DNA from: Tenacibaculum sp. Bg11-29
Lineage (GTDB): Bacteria; Bacteroidota; Bacteroidia; Flavobacteriales; Flavobacteriaceae
Assembly: GCF_002836595.1 (NCBI RefSeq)
Contig: NZ_PJBB01000003.1
Span: 4,183,501 to 4,247,500, forward strand
Length of the DNA stretch: 64,000 nt
Direction of reading: 5' to 3'
Part shown: positions 43,689-51,540 of the stretch, in pieces
Layout: every line of letters begins with the position of its first letter
How positions within the stretch are numbered: the first letter of the stretch is position 1
Translations under genes and position numbers: made by a program
The notes under the pieces: generated by a model
Databases searched by the model: none
What the model was told of the DNA's origin: nothing
What the model saw: the letters and a program-made list of their open reading frames with translations, nothing else

Positions 43689-45053
43689 TTATTGGTGATT
43701 TATTTTCTTTCTTTGATTTAAACTTGTTGGCTTTTCTTGTTTAACTAACGGAGTTCCATACAAATCAAAATCTCCAGCTTCATCAATTTTAATATCAATA
43801 AACTCTCCTAATTTTATGTAATGCTTAGTTGCATCAACAATTACATCATTATCAACATCTGGTGAATCAAATTCGGTACGTCCGTAAAAATATTCGCCAT
43901 CTTTTCTATCGAATAAACAACGATACGTATTTCCTATTTTTTGTTGATTCAATTCCCAAGAAATTTGAGATTGTACTTCCATTATTTCATTTACTCTACG
44001 AAACTTTACATCGGCAGGTACATCATCTTCTAAAACATAAGCTCCTGTATTTTCTTCGTGAGAATACTCAAAAGCTCCCATTCTTTCGAAACGCATTTCT
44101 TCTACCCAAGCTTTTAGCTCTTCAAATTGTTCTTCGGTCTCTCCTGGATATCCAACAATTAATGTGGTACGAATTGCCATATTTGGCACTGCTTCTCTAA
44201 ATTTATGAATTAATGAAGTTGTTTTTTCATGCGTTGTACCACGCTTCATCGATTTTAAAATCTCAGTATTAATGTGTTGTAACGGAATGTCTAAATAGTT
44301 ACACACCTTTGGCTCACTTTTCATTACATCTAACACATCCATCGGAAAACCAGAAGGAAATGCATAATGCAAACGAATCCATTCTATCCCATCAACTTTA
44401 ACTAACTCTTTTAATAAATCTGCTAAAGCTCTTTTTTTATAAATATCTAAACCGTAATACGTTAAATCTTGCGCAATTAACATCAATTCTTTAATTCCTT
44501 TCTTAGCCAACTTGGTTGCTTCGATAATAATCTCTTCAATTGGTGTTGATTTGTGTTTTCCTCTCATTAAAGGAATTGCACAAAAAGAACAAGGACGATC
44601 GCAACCTTCTGCAATCTTTAAATATGCATAATGCTTTGGTGTTGTTGTTAAACGTTCACCTATTAATTCATGCTTATAATCTGCTTCTAAAACCTTTAAT
44701 AACTCAGGTAATTCATGCGTACCAAAATATTGGTCAACATTGGTTATCTCTCTTTCTAAATCTGGTTTATAACGTTCACTTAAACAACCTGAAACAAATA
44801 CTTTGTCAATTTCACCCGCTTCTTTACGTTGCGCATAATGTAAAATAGTATCAATACTTTCTTCTTTTGCTTTCCCTATAAAACCACAAGTATTAATCAC
44901 AACAATATTTCCATCATCTTCAGGATCTTCATGAACTACATCTTTACCATTAGCTTTTAACTGCCCCATTAACACTTCACTGTCGTAAATATTTTTAGAA
45001 CACCCTAAAGTAACTACGTTGATTTTGTTTTTCTTGATTGTTTTTGTGCGCAT
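43689..45053 (-). CDS. rimO: Ribosomal protein S12 methylthiotransferase RimO
   Basis: A 454-residue radical-SAM enzyme that adds a methylthio group to the S12 aspartate near the decoding centre. Domains in order: UPF0004 with VVTLGCSKNIYDSE, NTCGFIGKAKEES and VSGCLSERY (cysteines of the auxiliary cluster); the radical SAM core with EGCDRPCSFCAIP (CxxxCxxC) and IRTTLIVGYPGETEEQFEEL; and a C-terminal TRAM domain (KIGNTYRCLFDRKDGEYFYGRTEFDSPDVD). The start at 45053 (MRTKTIKK) is preferred over an extension to 45104, giving the normal family length. Confidence 0.96.
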   Translation of the reverse strand: MRTKTIKKNKINVVTLGCSKNIYDSEVLMGQLKANGKDVVHEDPEDDGNIVVINTCGFIGKAKEESIDTILHYAQRKEAGEIDKVFVSGCLSERYKPDLEREITNVDQYFGTHELPELLKVLEADYKHELIGERLTTTPKHYAYLKIAEGCDRPCSFCAIPLMRGKHKSTPIEEIIIEATKLAKKGIKELMLIAQDLTYYGLDIYKKRALADLLKELVKVDGIEWIRLHYAFPSGFPMDVLDVMKSEPKVCNYLDIPLQHINTEILKSMKRGTTHEKTTSLIHKFREAVPNMAIRTTLIVGYPGETEEQFEELKAWVEEMRFERMGAFEYSHEENTGAYVLEDDVPADVKFRRVNEIMEVQSQISWELNQQKIGNTYRCLFDRKDGEYFYGRTEFDSPDVDNDVIVDATKHYIKLGEFIDIKIDEAGDFDLYGTPLVKQEKPTSLNQRKKINHQ

Positions 45054-45437
45054 TGTACTATAAAAATTTAGGATGCAAAGATACACCTTAAATATTTTAC
45101 ACACTTAATACATTAGTTTGATTCTTACCCCCTTTTTTGATAGCTTCCCTAACATTGATTTTAAATAATTAAAACAAATTCACATTCTTATAAACGTTCG
45201 CAAAAACAATTATAAAATATTTTTCCTAAAGACACATAGTACTCACAGTAAAGGCTTAAACCAATTTAAAAGGTACTCCCATACTATATAATCAACACTG
45301 TGTTACATATACTATTTTATATGTTTTAATTTTAGTATTCATTATAATAAACTCTATCAAATTTTATTAAATTTGTTTTAAAACATAATGAAAATATATG
45401 TATTGGCACATCTATTTTCATTCTTAACAATTATTAT
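45054..45437. other. Intergenic region with a trace of an Hcp-like coding sequence
   Basis: No gene is apparent in this 384-base gap. At 45250-45296 the sequence, with one base skipped, reads KGLNQFKGTPILYNQ, against KDFNKYKGTPILYNK in the N-terminus of the Hcp-fused effector at 47331. The core AGGTACTCC-ATACT-TATAAT differs at about two positions. It may be a remnant of a lost effector gene, but the match is short. Confidence 0.35.
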
Positions 45438-46415
45438 ATGAAACAAGAATTAAGTGATGCTATAATTTCAGGGGATTTAGAATTCCTAAAAACCTATATT
45501 GATAATGGAAATGACTTTAATGGAATGACGCTTTCAGCTCCAGGTGGATATGGGAAAGAACCTATTGAACTAGCTGTTTTGTCACAATTCGATTTTAAAG
45601 GTTCATTCGAGATCACAAAATTTGTTGTGAACCATTCAAGTGATGAAAATATCAGCAAAATGTTGTATTCTTTTGCTTCTGAGGATAAGTATCTTGAAAA
45701 AATGAAAGCTTTACTAGCCTGTGATGTATTTGTTGATACACTTTGTGACAATAGAACCGCACTACAAATGGCGACAGGGAATGGTAATTTAAAAATGACC
45801 CATCTTCTTTTAACCTATGGAGCGAATCCAATGGCAGATGGTAAATATGGAACAGCCTTAGAAGAAGCTGAAGGAATAAGTTATGAACCAGTCTATGAAC
45901 AAATGATGCTTAGCTTCATGAAGGGAATACCTAAATCTCCTTTTGATTTTGTTGATAAAGATAGTGTTATTGAAAAGTTAAATAGCTGGGTGTATTCTTT
46001 AATGTGTTTTGGAAAAGAGAATCAAGATAACACTTTCTATGTAGTAGCAATTGATGGAAGCCAATTAGTCGCCAATTCTATAGAGGAATTCAAAGTTACT
46101 CTTAATAGGTATCAAGAAGTAGATCCAGACGACGATGATGACTTTGATGATGAAGATGAATTCGATGAAGCAGCTATAGAAAAGTTGAAATTCAGCTCGG
46201 GTGATTTTTCTTTTCATAAAATAAATAAAGAGATAGATCCTTCTAATGAATTGAAATTTGATCTTGATTTATCATTTCTGATACCTCAAGAAAAGGATAT
46301 CCGAACAAAGAACGATTTGCTTATTGCAGGATTATTAAAAAACAAAGAGCTCTTTATAAAAGAAATGAATGTTACGGATGATTTTAAAATTATGGCATAT
46401 GGACATACTTACTAA
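45438..46415 (+). CDS. Ankyrin-repeat-like protein with acidic C-terminal region
   Basis: A 325-residue protein without an export signal. The N-terminal half has ankyrin-like helices (MKQELSDAIISGDLEFLKTYIDNGND, EKMKALLACDVFVDTLCDNRTALQMATGNGNLKMTHLLLTYGANPMADGKYGTALEEAEG). The C-terminal half contains a strongly acidic run (VDPDDDDDFDDEDEFDEAA) and no recognisable domain. Ankyrin proteins in such regions are often protein-binding or immunity-type factors; here that is only an idea based on the T6SS effector about 900 bases downstream. Confidence 0.72.
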   Translation: MKQELSDAIISGDLEFLKTYIDNGNDFNGMTLSAPGGYGKEPIELAVLSQFDFKGSFEITKFVVNHSSDENISKMLYSFASEDKYLEKMKALLACDVFVDTLCDNRTALQMATGNGNLKMTHLLLTYGANPMADGKYGTALEEAEGISYEPVYEQMMLSFMKGIPKSPFDFVDKDSVIEKLNSWVYSLMCFGKENQDNTFYVVAIDGSQLVANSIEEFKVTLNRYQEVDPDDDDDFDDEDEFDEAAIEKLKFSSGDFSFHKINKEIDPSNELKFDLDLSFLIPQEKDIRTKNDLLIAGLLKNKELFIKEMNVTDDFKIMAYGHTY

Positions 46416-46536
46416 AGAACAATTATTAACACAAAATAAAAAGCATTAAAACGACTTTTTATTCAAAACGCCATAAACAATAAAACACATCGAATACATA
46501 ATCCACATATACCTTTTCTTTCGATTTTGGATAGCA

Positions 46537-46911
46537 ATGATTTACCATAAGAACTCATTACCAAAAGAAACTTGTATTTCAAACCCCAAAATGGAGACTG
46601 AGGGTATGTCTTGGGCAGTTTATTGGGAGTATGAAGGTATACCTAATCTATCATATAATCTGACTTGTGCCTTTGTCTATGTAATCCATTATAGAACTTG
46701 TTTAATCGTTGGAGACAAAGATAAAATAGAAAGTTACGGTCCAAAATGTTTTAATAAACTAATGTTTAAACTTGCAAAAATTCACTTCCCAGACTGGATC
46801 GGATTTGATTGTGAAAGGTGCTCATATAATCCTGAATTAGCAAATAGAATTCTAAGAATTCAGAAAGTAGCTAAATGGCAGTTGAATAAAATGTTTGATG
46901 ATGAAATTTAA
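46537..46911 (+). CDS. Hypothetical protein of the accessory region
   Basis: A 124-residue, apparently cytoplasmic protein, rich in aromatic residues and cysteine (WAVYWEYEG, YVIHYRTCLIVGDKDKIESYGPKC, FPDWIGFDCERCSYNPELANRI). I do not recognise the family with certainty. The CERC motif could bind a metal. It has no close operon partner. A sequence shared with other accessory-gene 3' ends (TAAC-N4-GTAACCGTTG) begins 9 bases after its stop. It could be an orphan immunity-type protein, without direct evidence. Confidence 0.65.
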   Translation: MIYHKNSLPKETCISNPKMETEGMSWAVYWEYEGIPNLSYNLTCAFVYVIHYRTCLIVGDKDKIESYGPKCFNKLMFKLAKIHFPDWIGFDCERCSYNPELANRILRIQKVAKWQLNKMFDDEI

Positions 46912-46919
46912 AAAGTTTA

Positions 46920-47065
46920 TAACACTAGTAACCGTTGTACAAGCCTATAATTTCATAAAAACAGCGATAAAACAAACTCTTTTTAGGGCTTTTATTTTTA
47001 CTTAGGCTCTAGGAACTAAAATTAAGTGAGCTTAAAACAAATACCTGTTTGTTTTTAAAGATATA
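46920..47065 (+). repeat. Accessory-gene 3'-flank repeat, copy 1
   Basis: About 145 bases match the region at 54280-54420, and its distal part also matches 51023-51065. Shared blocks are TAAC-N4-GTAACCGTTG, ACAAG-CTATAA, AACAGCGATAAAA, GGGCTTTTATTTTTAC, ACTAAAATTAAG and ACCTGTTTGTTTTTAAA. It begins 9 bases after a stop codon. Confidence 0.8.
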
Positions 47066-47145
47066 AGTTAAGCTATATTATCGTAATTAACTTCAAACTA
47101 AATTACTAAGTTGAAAACTAATCAGCTATTTTAAATTACTTTAAC

Positions 47146-47208
47146 TATTAATCCTAACCGTAAAAAAAGAAAGGTTCTCCCTTACTTTTTTTACGGTTAG
47201 GATTAATA
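47146..47208. repeat. Long inverted repeat (24-bp arms)
   Basis: 47146-47169 (TATTAATCCTAACCG then TAAAAAAAG) pairs perfectly with 47185-47208, loop 15 bases. It lies in a 419-base gap between the hypothetical gene ending at 46911 and the effector gene at 47331. The A/T runs are inside the stem, so it is not a textbook terminator, although it may insulate the effector operon. Confidence 0.75.
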
Positions 47209-47330
47209 CCATTTCTCTTTTTCATGAAATACATTTGTAAAAAAAAAGCAATGTTCTTTCGCTGAGAACAATACCTCCCAAATCAAACACTTTATGATTT
47301 ACAAACTTATTAATTGCAAAGAAAAAAATT

Positions 47331-49031
47331 ATGGCAAAATCACAATTACATTTTTTAGGACATGTAGTAGACCTATTAACAGCAGAAACCGTTTACAATA
47401 AAGATTTTAACAAATATAAAGGTACTCCTATACTCTATAATAAAGGCGGCTTACTTAAATTTGTTTTCGATTTCGAAGCAAACTTTCGTTTTTTAGAACG
47501 CATGAAGACTGTTAATTATGACCTTTATAAATTAGGACACCCTCTTGATGATGGAAAAATTGTTTTCTATGATGCAAATGGTGACAATTTAAAAGACTGG
47601 TATTTTAAAGATGCTCCTATTGTTTTTTATGAGGTGAAATTTGATGCTAACGGTGGCGGAATGAGGGTAGAAATGATAATTTCTCCTGCTATACAAAACT
47701 ATGGTTATAAAATTCATAGAAGCTGGCATATAACGCCTATTGAGGAGGAAGGTTACCAATCGCCTGTGCAAGCTGCTGAGAAAAAGGAGAACTTTTACTT
47801 AAGCATACAACATTTAACCGATAAAAAAACATTAGTTCCATTAGGAATTCCTGCGTTTAACAAATCGCCAGAAAACCAAAACATTGAATTTGAAATAAAT
47901 ATTAACGAAAATGGTATTGACGATTTTCAAGTAAAATTTTTACATGATAATAAAATTATTCAATCATATTATTCAGGAGAACAAACATTAGATGAAGTTG
48001 TTGTAACCGCAAAAGGTTCAGGAAATTCGTCTAATTCTACTACCAATAATCAAAACACGCAAAGGAATTACCCAAAAGGAAAATACCTTGTTAAATGGGA
48101 TGGTTTTGATAAGAATGGTATTTATGATAGTACTATTTTTACCACAGGCAAACTAAAAGCTCGCATAAAAGGGAAACGAAACGGCATAGAAAAAACAGCA
48201 GAAAGCAGTGAGTTTTCTTTTGAATATAAAGAGGTAACTTGGGTAGATACAAAAATTAATAAAAATAGCAAACGTATTGATGTTACGCTTCGTGTGAATC
48301 TTAGAGATGGTGGAGAAAGAGGAACGGAAAAAGACATTTACGATACAGGTAGCGGTAGTTACGCGCCTATTACCACTCATTACCCTTGGGAGAAAATACC
48401 TGAAAAAGAGATAAAAGAACATAGAAAAGCACCAATAAAAACAAGAAATAAAAGCAATGATTTTAAAGCTTTAAAAAGATTAGCTTTAGAGGGGATAGAA
48501 AAATATTGGGGAAGAAACAGTGCTAATATAGGTAAAGGTATTTATATAAATGAAGAGTTATATCAGGTCTTCTTAAGTTGTAAACACGACGTAAACGGTA
48601 TGATAGCTCCTGAAATAATCTTTTTTACGAATTTAGCAAACGGAACCTTTAACCGTTCTCGTAACTGGTTTGGGTCAAGACAATTGTTTTACAAAGAAGG
48701 CTATCTAAAAGATGAAAAATGGGAGTATCAAAAACCATCAAAAGCAATTAGAAAATTTAAAGAAACTGCCGCTCATGAAATAGGACATCAACTATTGGAT
48801 CAATTAAAGGGAAAATACCACTCATATACACATAAAGGAACTTCGCACCCAAGTGTGATTCTGCAAAGCCCTATTAAAGGGACTAGATATCCTACTGGAG
48901 GTAAAGAAATTGACCTAATGAAATATGCAGATGAAGAATATCTTGCTCCTAATTATTATAGAAGAACAATACTTTCTGAAAAAGATCTATTAGGGCTTAT
49001 ATGGTTAACTAAATTAAAATTAAACAAATGA
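47331..49031 (+). CDS. T6SS Hcp (TssD)-fused effector with C-terminal HExxH metallopeptidase domain
   Basis: A 566-residue protein with no signal peptide. Residues 1-140 (MAKSQLHFLGHVVDL ... DDGKIVFYDANGDNLKDWYFKDAPIVFYEVKFDANGGG) resemble the Bacteroidota Hcp/TssD tube protein; the GKIVFY and beta-rich EVKFDA elements are the recognisable parts. A linker follows, with LDEVVVTAKG and a Ser/Thr/Asn stretch (about 220-245), then a middle beta-rich domain (KYLVKWDGFDKNGIYDSTIFTTGKLKARIKG). The C-terminal toxin domain has the zinc motif HEIGH at 482-486 and later histidines (HSYTHKGTSH). Inferred role: a tube-carried effector delivered into rival cells, killing by peptide or protein cleavage. The following lipoprotein gene overlaps its stop. 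Confidence 0.8.
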   Translation: MAKSQLHFLGHVVDLLTAETVYNKDFNKYKGTPILYNKGGLLKFVFDFEANFRFLERMKTVNYDLYKLGHPLDDGKIVFYDANGDNLKDWYFKDAPIVFYEVKFDANGGGMRVEMIISPAIQNYGYKIHRSWHITPIEEEGYQSPVQAAEKKENFYLSIQHLTDKKTLVPLGIPAFNKSPENQNIEFEININENGIDDFQVKFLHDNKIIQSYYSGEQTLDEVVVTAKGSGNSSNSTTNNQNTQRNYPKGKYLVKWDGFDKNGIYDSTIFTTGKLKARIKGKRNGIEKTAESSEFSFEYKEVTWVDTKINKNSKRIDVTLRVNLRDGGERGTEKDIYDTGSGSYAPITTHYPWEKIPEKEIKEHRKAPIKTRNKSNDFKALKRLALEGIEKYWGRNSANIGKGIYINEELYQVFLSCKHDVNGMIAPEIIFFTNLANGTFNRSRNWFGSRQLFYKEGYLKDEKWEYQKPSKAIRKFKETAAHEIGHQLLDQLKGKYHSYTHKGTSHPSVILQSPIKGTRYPTGGKEIDLMKYADEEYLAPNYYRRTILSEKDLLGLIWLTKLKLNK

Positions 49032-49408
49032 AAAAATTAATGAGTATTCTTATTTTACTCCTATTTACAAGCTGTTGGCATAAGTCTTACAAGCTAGTTG
49101 ATAATTACAGGGGGTATATTTATGATTCGAAAAATGAACCTTTAGAAAATGTAAGGATACATGAAATGAACCTTAAGTCTGCGAAATACACTTACACAGA
49201 TAAAAAAGGCTACTTTTTTTTAAAACCAGTAAGTTCAACTTTTGTTGATGATTTACTTCTTGAAAAAGAAGGATATGTTACAGATACTGTTTTTTCTTTT
49301 TCAGAAAGCAGATTTGGGAATAAAACTCGTTTCTTAATGGAGTGGTCTGATACAGTTTATATGGGGAAAATTAAAAAAATAGCATTACCTAAAAATTTAA
49401 AAAAATAA
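49028..49408 (+). CDS. Lipoprotein, probable immunity protein for the Hcp-metallopeptidase effector
   Basis: A 126-residue precursor with a lipoprotein signal peptide (MSILILLLFTSCWHK). The mature part resembles a carboxypeptidase-regulatory-like beta-sandwich (RGYIYDSKNEPLENVRIHEM ... TYTDKKGYFFLKPVSS ... LLEKEGYVTDTVFSF). The ATG overlaps the effector stop (AAATGA), the usual arrangement of toxin and immunity. Location outside the cytoplasm suggests it blocks a toxin acting in the periplasm or at the envelope. The immunity role is inferred from position and repetition of the arrangement at 49681. Confidence 0.75.
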   Translation: MKKLMSILILLLFTSCWHKSYKLVDNYRGYIYDSKNEPLENVRIHEMNLKSAKYTYTDKKGYFFLKPVSSTFVDDLLLEKEGYVTDTVFSFSESRFGNKTRFLMEWSDTVYMGKIKKIALPKNLKK

Positions 49409-49410
49409 TA

Positions 49411-49684
49411 GAATTTAAAAAACTGCTGCTCATGAAGTAGGGCATCAACTATTGGGTCAATTAAAGGGTAAATACCACTCATACAGTCATAAAGAAACTT
49501 CGCATCCAAGTGTGATTATTCAAAGCCCTGTTAAAGGAACAAGATACCCTACGGGAGGGAAAGAGATTGACCTAATGAAATATGTAGATGATTTTCGTCC
49601 TATGATTATTTAAAAAAAAGAAGAGTTTCGTCACAAAAAGACTCATTAAGTTTAATCTGGTTAACTAAAATAAGTTTGAAATGA
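49411..49684 (+). pseudogene. Displaced, broken copy of the metallopeptidase toxin tip
   Basis: About 270 bases align with the last 88 codons of the effector (48761-49031). They read TAAHEVGHQLLGQLKGKYHSY, then TSHPSVIIQSPVKGTRYPTGGKEIDLMKY, and, after a frameshift near 49600, LSLIWLTKISLK. A one-base loss in the A run near 49416 and the second frameshift break the frame, and there is no start or delivery domain. It keeps the HExGH motif. Its stop overlaps the start of the second lipoprotein gene exactly as in the intact pair, so it is a stored or dead alternative toxin tip. Confidence 0.85.
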
Positions 49685-50037
49685 AGAAAATAATTTTCTT
49701 ATTAATTACCTTGTTCTTTTATTCTTGCTCTGTAAGATATTATGGCTATGTCTATGATTTTGATACTAGAACACCTATTTCCAAAGTTGAAATTCGGGTT
49801 AAAAACTTATTAGATACAACTCTTAGTAAAAAAGATGGTTATTTTGAAATTAATATTGCAAAAAAAACAAGAGAATTAATTTTTCACAAAGAAGGATATC
49901 AATTACATGCCTTAAAAACATTAAGTATTCAAAGCGGAGAGTTTATGAAAGAACAACCTTTTGGAGATACTATTTTTATAATATCTAAAGACAGCAAATA
50001 TAACAGACCAAAAATAAAATTATCTAATTATAAATAA
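49681..50037 (+). CDS. Second lipoprotein, probable orphan immunity protein
   Basis: A 118-residue precursor with a lipoprotein signal peptide (IIFLLITLFFYSCSVRY) and a carboxypeptidase-regulatory-like fold (YGYVYDFDTRTPISKVEIRVKNLLDTTLSKKDGYFEIN ... LIFHKEGYQLHALKTLS). It has the same layout as the protein at 49028, although the sequences have diverged strongly, as expected for immunity proteins matched to different toxin variants. It follows the displaced toxin tip and overlaps its end. Confidence 0.75.
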   Translation: MKKIIFLLITLFFYSCSVRYYGYVYDFDTRTPISKVEIRVKNLLDTTLSKKDGYFEINIAKKTRELIFHKEGYQLHALKTLSIQSGEFMKEQPFGDTIFIISKDSKYNRPKIKLSNYK

Positions 50038-50045
50038 CCCTTTAC

Positions 50046-50160
50046 AACATAAAGAAAGTTTTTATTATTTACCACAAGAACGAAAACTACTTTAGAAAAA
50101 AGCCAAAAAACAATAGAAAAGATTATGGATAAAATAAGAGATTTAAACCCTTTTGATTAA
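50046..50160 (+). pseudogene. Broken tail of a third toxin-type gene
   Basis: Two short frames join across a shift: KESFYYLPQERKLL ends at a TAG near 50093, and the next frame reads TLEKSQKTIEKIMDKIRDLNPFD and ends at 50160 in a TAA that overlaps the ATG of the next gene (TAATG). The C-terminal peptide is charged and helical. Overlap with a downstream small gene repeats the toxin-tip/immunity layout, but I cannot name the domain. It could also be chance coding in an AT-rich gap. Confidence 0.45.
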
Positions 50161-50474
50161 TGAAACTATTTTGGAAGATTAATATATATATGAGTGTAAT
50201 AGTATTTAGCCTATTTATACTTAATTTTATTGCTATGTATTTTGAAGTTTATATTCCCAATTTCTTCTTGGGAATATCTGGTCTTACATTTATTTTCTCT
50301 CCTTTTTTAGAAATAATTCAAGTTCCTTTATGCTTAATAGTCATTTTAACTACCTTGAAAAATCAAAATAAGATTGTTTGGATGTATCTTTTAATGATGA
50401 TTGTCTTTTTCATTATTAAAATTACTATTTATATTTTATTATTAGGAAGTATTATCCCTTTAAATAATCAATGA
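50160..50474 (+). CDS. Small membrane protein, candidate immunity protein
   Basis: A 104-residue protein with three hydrophobic helices (about residues 7-28, 35-66 and 73-97). No family is recognised. Its ATG overlaps the stop of the broken tail upstream, and its own end overlaps the next gene by 4 bases (ATGA). Polytopic immunity proteins protect against membrane-acting toxins; this is inferred from context only. Confidence 0.6.
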   Translation: MKLFWKINIYMSVIVFSLFILNFIAMYFEVYIPNFFLGISGLTFIFSPFLEIIQVPLCLIVILTTLKNQNKIVWMYLLMMIVFFIIKITIYILLLGSIIPLNNQ

Positions 50475-51030
50475 AAATTTTAAAACGAATATTGCAAAGT
50501 ATCTTGATTATAGTTTTAATTGGGCTTGTATTTCGAGGATCGGTTTACAGAAAAGTTATTACATATAAATCAATCGGAGAAAGAGTAAGCTATTCGGCTA
50601 CAAATAAAAATCTTATTAAATATATTGAAGAAAATACTATCAATGCTAAAGGCCCTAAAATTGAAAAAATAATAGATATGGGTCTTTCAGCAACCTCACG
50701 ATTATTAAGATTTACAGCATCTAAAAATCATATTGAACCAAATAAACTTATAAACACTAAAACAGCTAACTGCATTGGTTATGCAACATTTTTTTCTGCA
50801 AATTGCAATTATCTATTAAAAAAGTACGCTCTTGATAATAATTGGATAGCTAAACCACACAAAGGGAACTTTATTTATTTGGTATTAATATTCATAAATA
50901 TTTCAAATCAGCCTTTTTTAAAGACCATGATTTTGTTATTATTGAAAATAAAAGAACAGGAGAAATTTTAGCAGTTGACCCCTCAATAAATGATTATTTA
51001 TATATTGATTATGTAACTCTAAAAAACTAA
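50471..51030 (+). pseudogene. Frameshifted transglutaminase-like gene
   Basis: The first frame gives an N-terminal hydrophobic helix (RILQSILIIVLIGLVF) and a domain with the putative nucleophile in TKTANCIGYATFFSANCNYLL. After about 50875 the matching continuation is in another frame: INIHKYFKSAFFKDHDFVI, then NKRTGEILAVDPS and YVTLKN, ending at 51030. Joined, Cys (NCIGYA), His (KDHDFV) and Asp (AVDPS) give the order of a transglutaminase/cysteine-protease-like triad. As read, the single frame ends at 50971 without His and Asp. It is therefore a recent pseudogene, a sequencing error or a programmed frameshift. Its start overlaps the upstream membrane-protein gene. Confidence 0.7.
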
Positions 51031-51540
51031 AATTAAGAGAGCTTAAAACGAACACCTGTTTGTTTTTAAAAACATATTTATTGAGAAAATCTAAAAACGA
51101 TACTCTTGCATCATTTTTTCACCTTTTGGTAATGAATTATAAGCAACAACAGGTAGACGCATTACCTTATTTACTTGTTTTAATTATCATCTTTTTATTC
51201 TTCAAACCTACTTAATAATTAAGTTTAATTTTAAATAATTAGCGTAATTATTTTGTACACTACAAAAAAAATAATTTTCAGGATTGTACAACCATATACA
51301 ATCTTAAAAAATAAAATTTAAAAACTGTACGAAAAATAAGTAAAAATAAAAACTACGTTTATTAGTTGAATTAAAATTATATAAAAGAATTGTGTCATTT
51401 AAAATCAGAAGACTTTTTAGAAAAGTCTTAAATCCAAATACCTCATTTTTAAATTGATTATCGCCCCTTTTATTTCCAAAAATATCAAATACATCTTTGC
51501 TAATGTCAACTCCAAAAATTTCCTTATATTTATTCATAAG
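51023..51540 (-). mobile_element. Decayed insertion-sequence array, copy 1 (DDE transposase end plus IS110 transposase start)
   Basis: On the minus strand 51180-51091 encodes KQVNKVMRLPVVAYN, matching the C-terminus of an IS1182-like DDE transposase but with no upstream frame. Further on, 51537-51411 encodes MNKYKEIFGVDISKDVFDIFG followed by DNQFKNEVFGFKTFLK, the start of an IS110-family transposase (the DIS/VSKD motif includes the first DEDD aspartate). The frame then runs into unrelated sequence. Most of the block from 51023 to 51475 recurs at 54366-54811 and 55029-55095. Confidence 0.82.

Noticed and set aside
43829..44848. Two plus-strand frames over rimO (43829-44200 and 44540-44848)
   Set aside because: Both are antisense to conserved rimO domains, and their leucine/histidine-rich products look like reverse-strand artefacts.
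48000..48070. LDEVVVTAKG as a TonB-dependent receptor plug motif in the effector
   Set aside because: The protein has no signal peptide or barrel; the motif sits in a low-complexity linker, so a receptor reading is not supported.
50471..50971. A complete 166-residue protein
   Set aside because: The last 30 codons become hydrophobic and unrelated, while the matching His/Asp part continues in another frame to 51030.
51304..51537. An intact 77-residue gene
   Set aside because: Only the first 42 residues match an IS110 transposase N-terminus; the rest is the flanking repeat read through.
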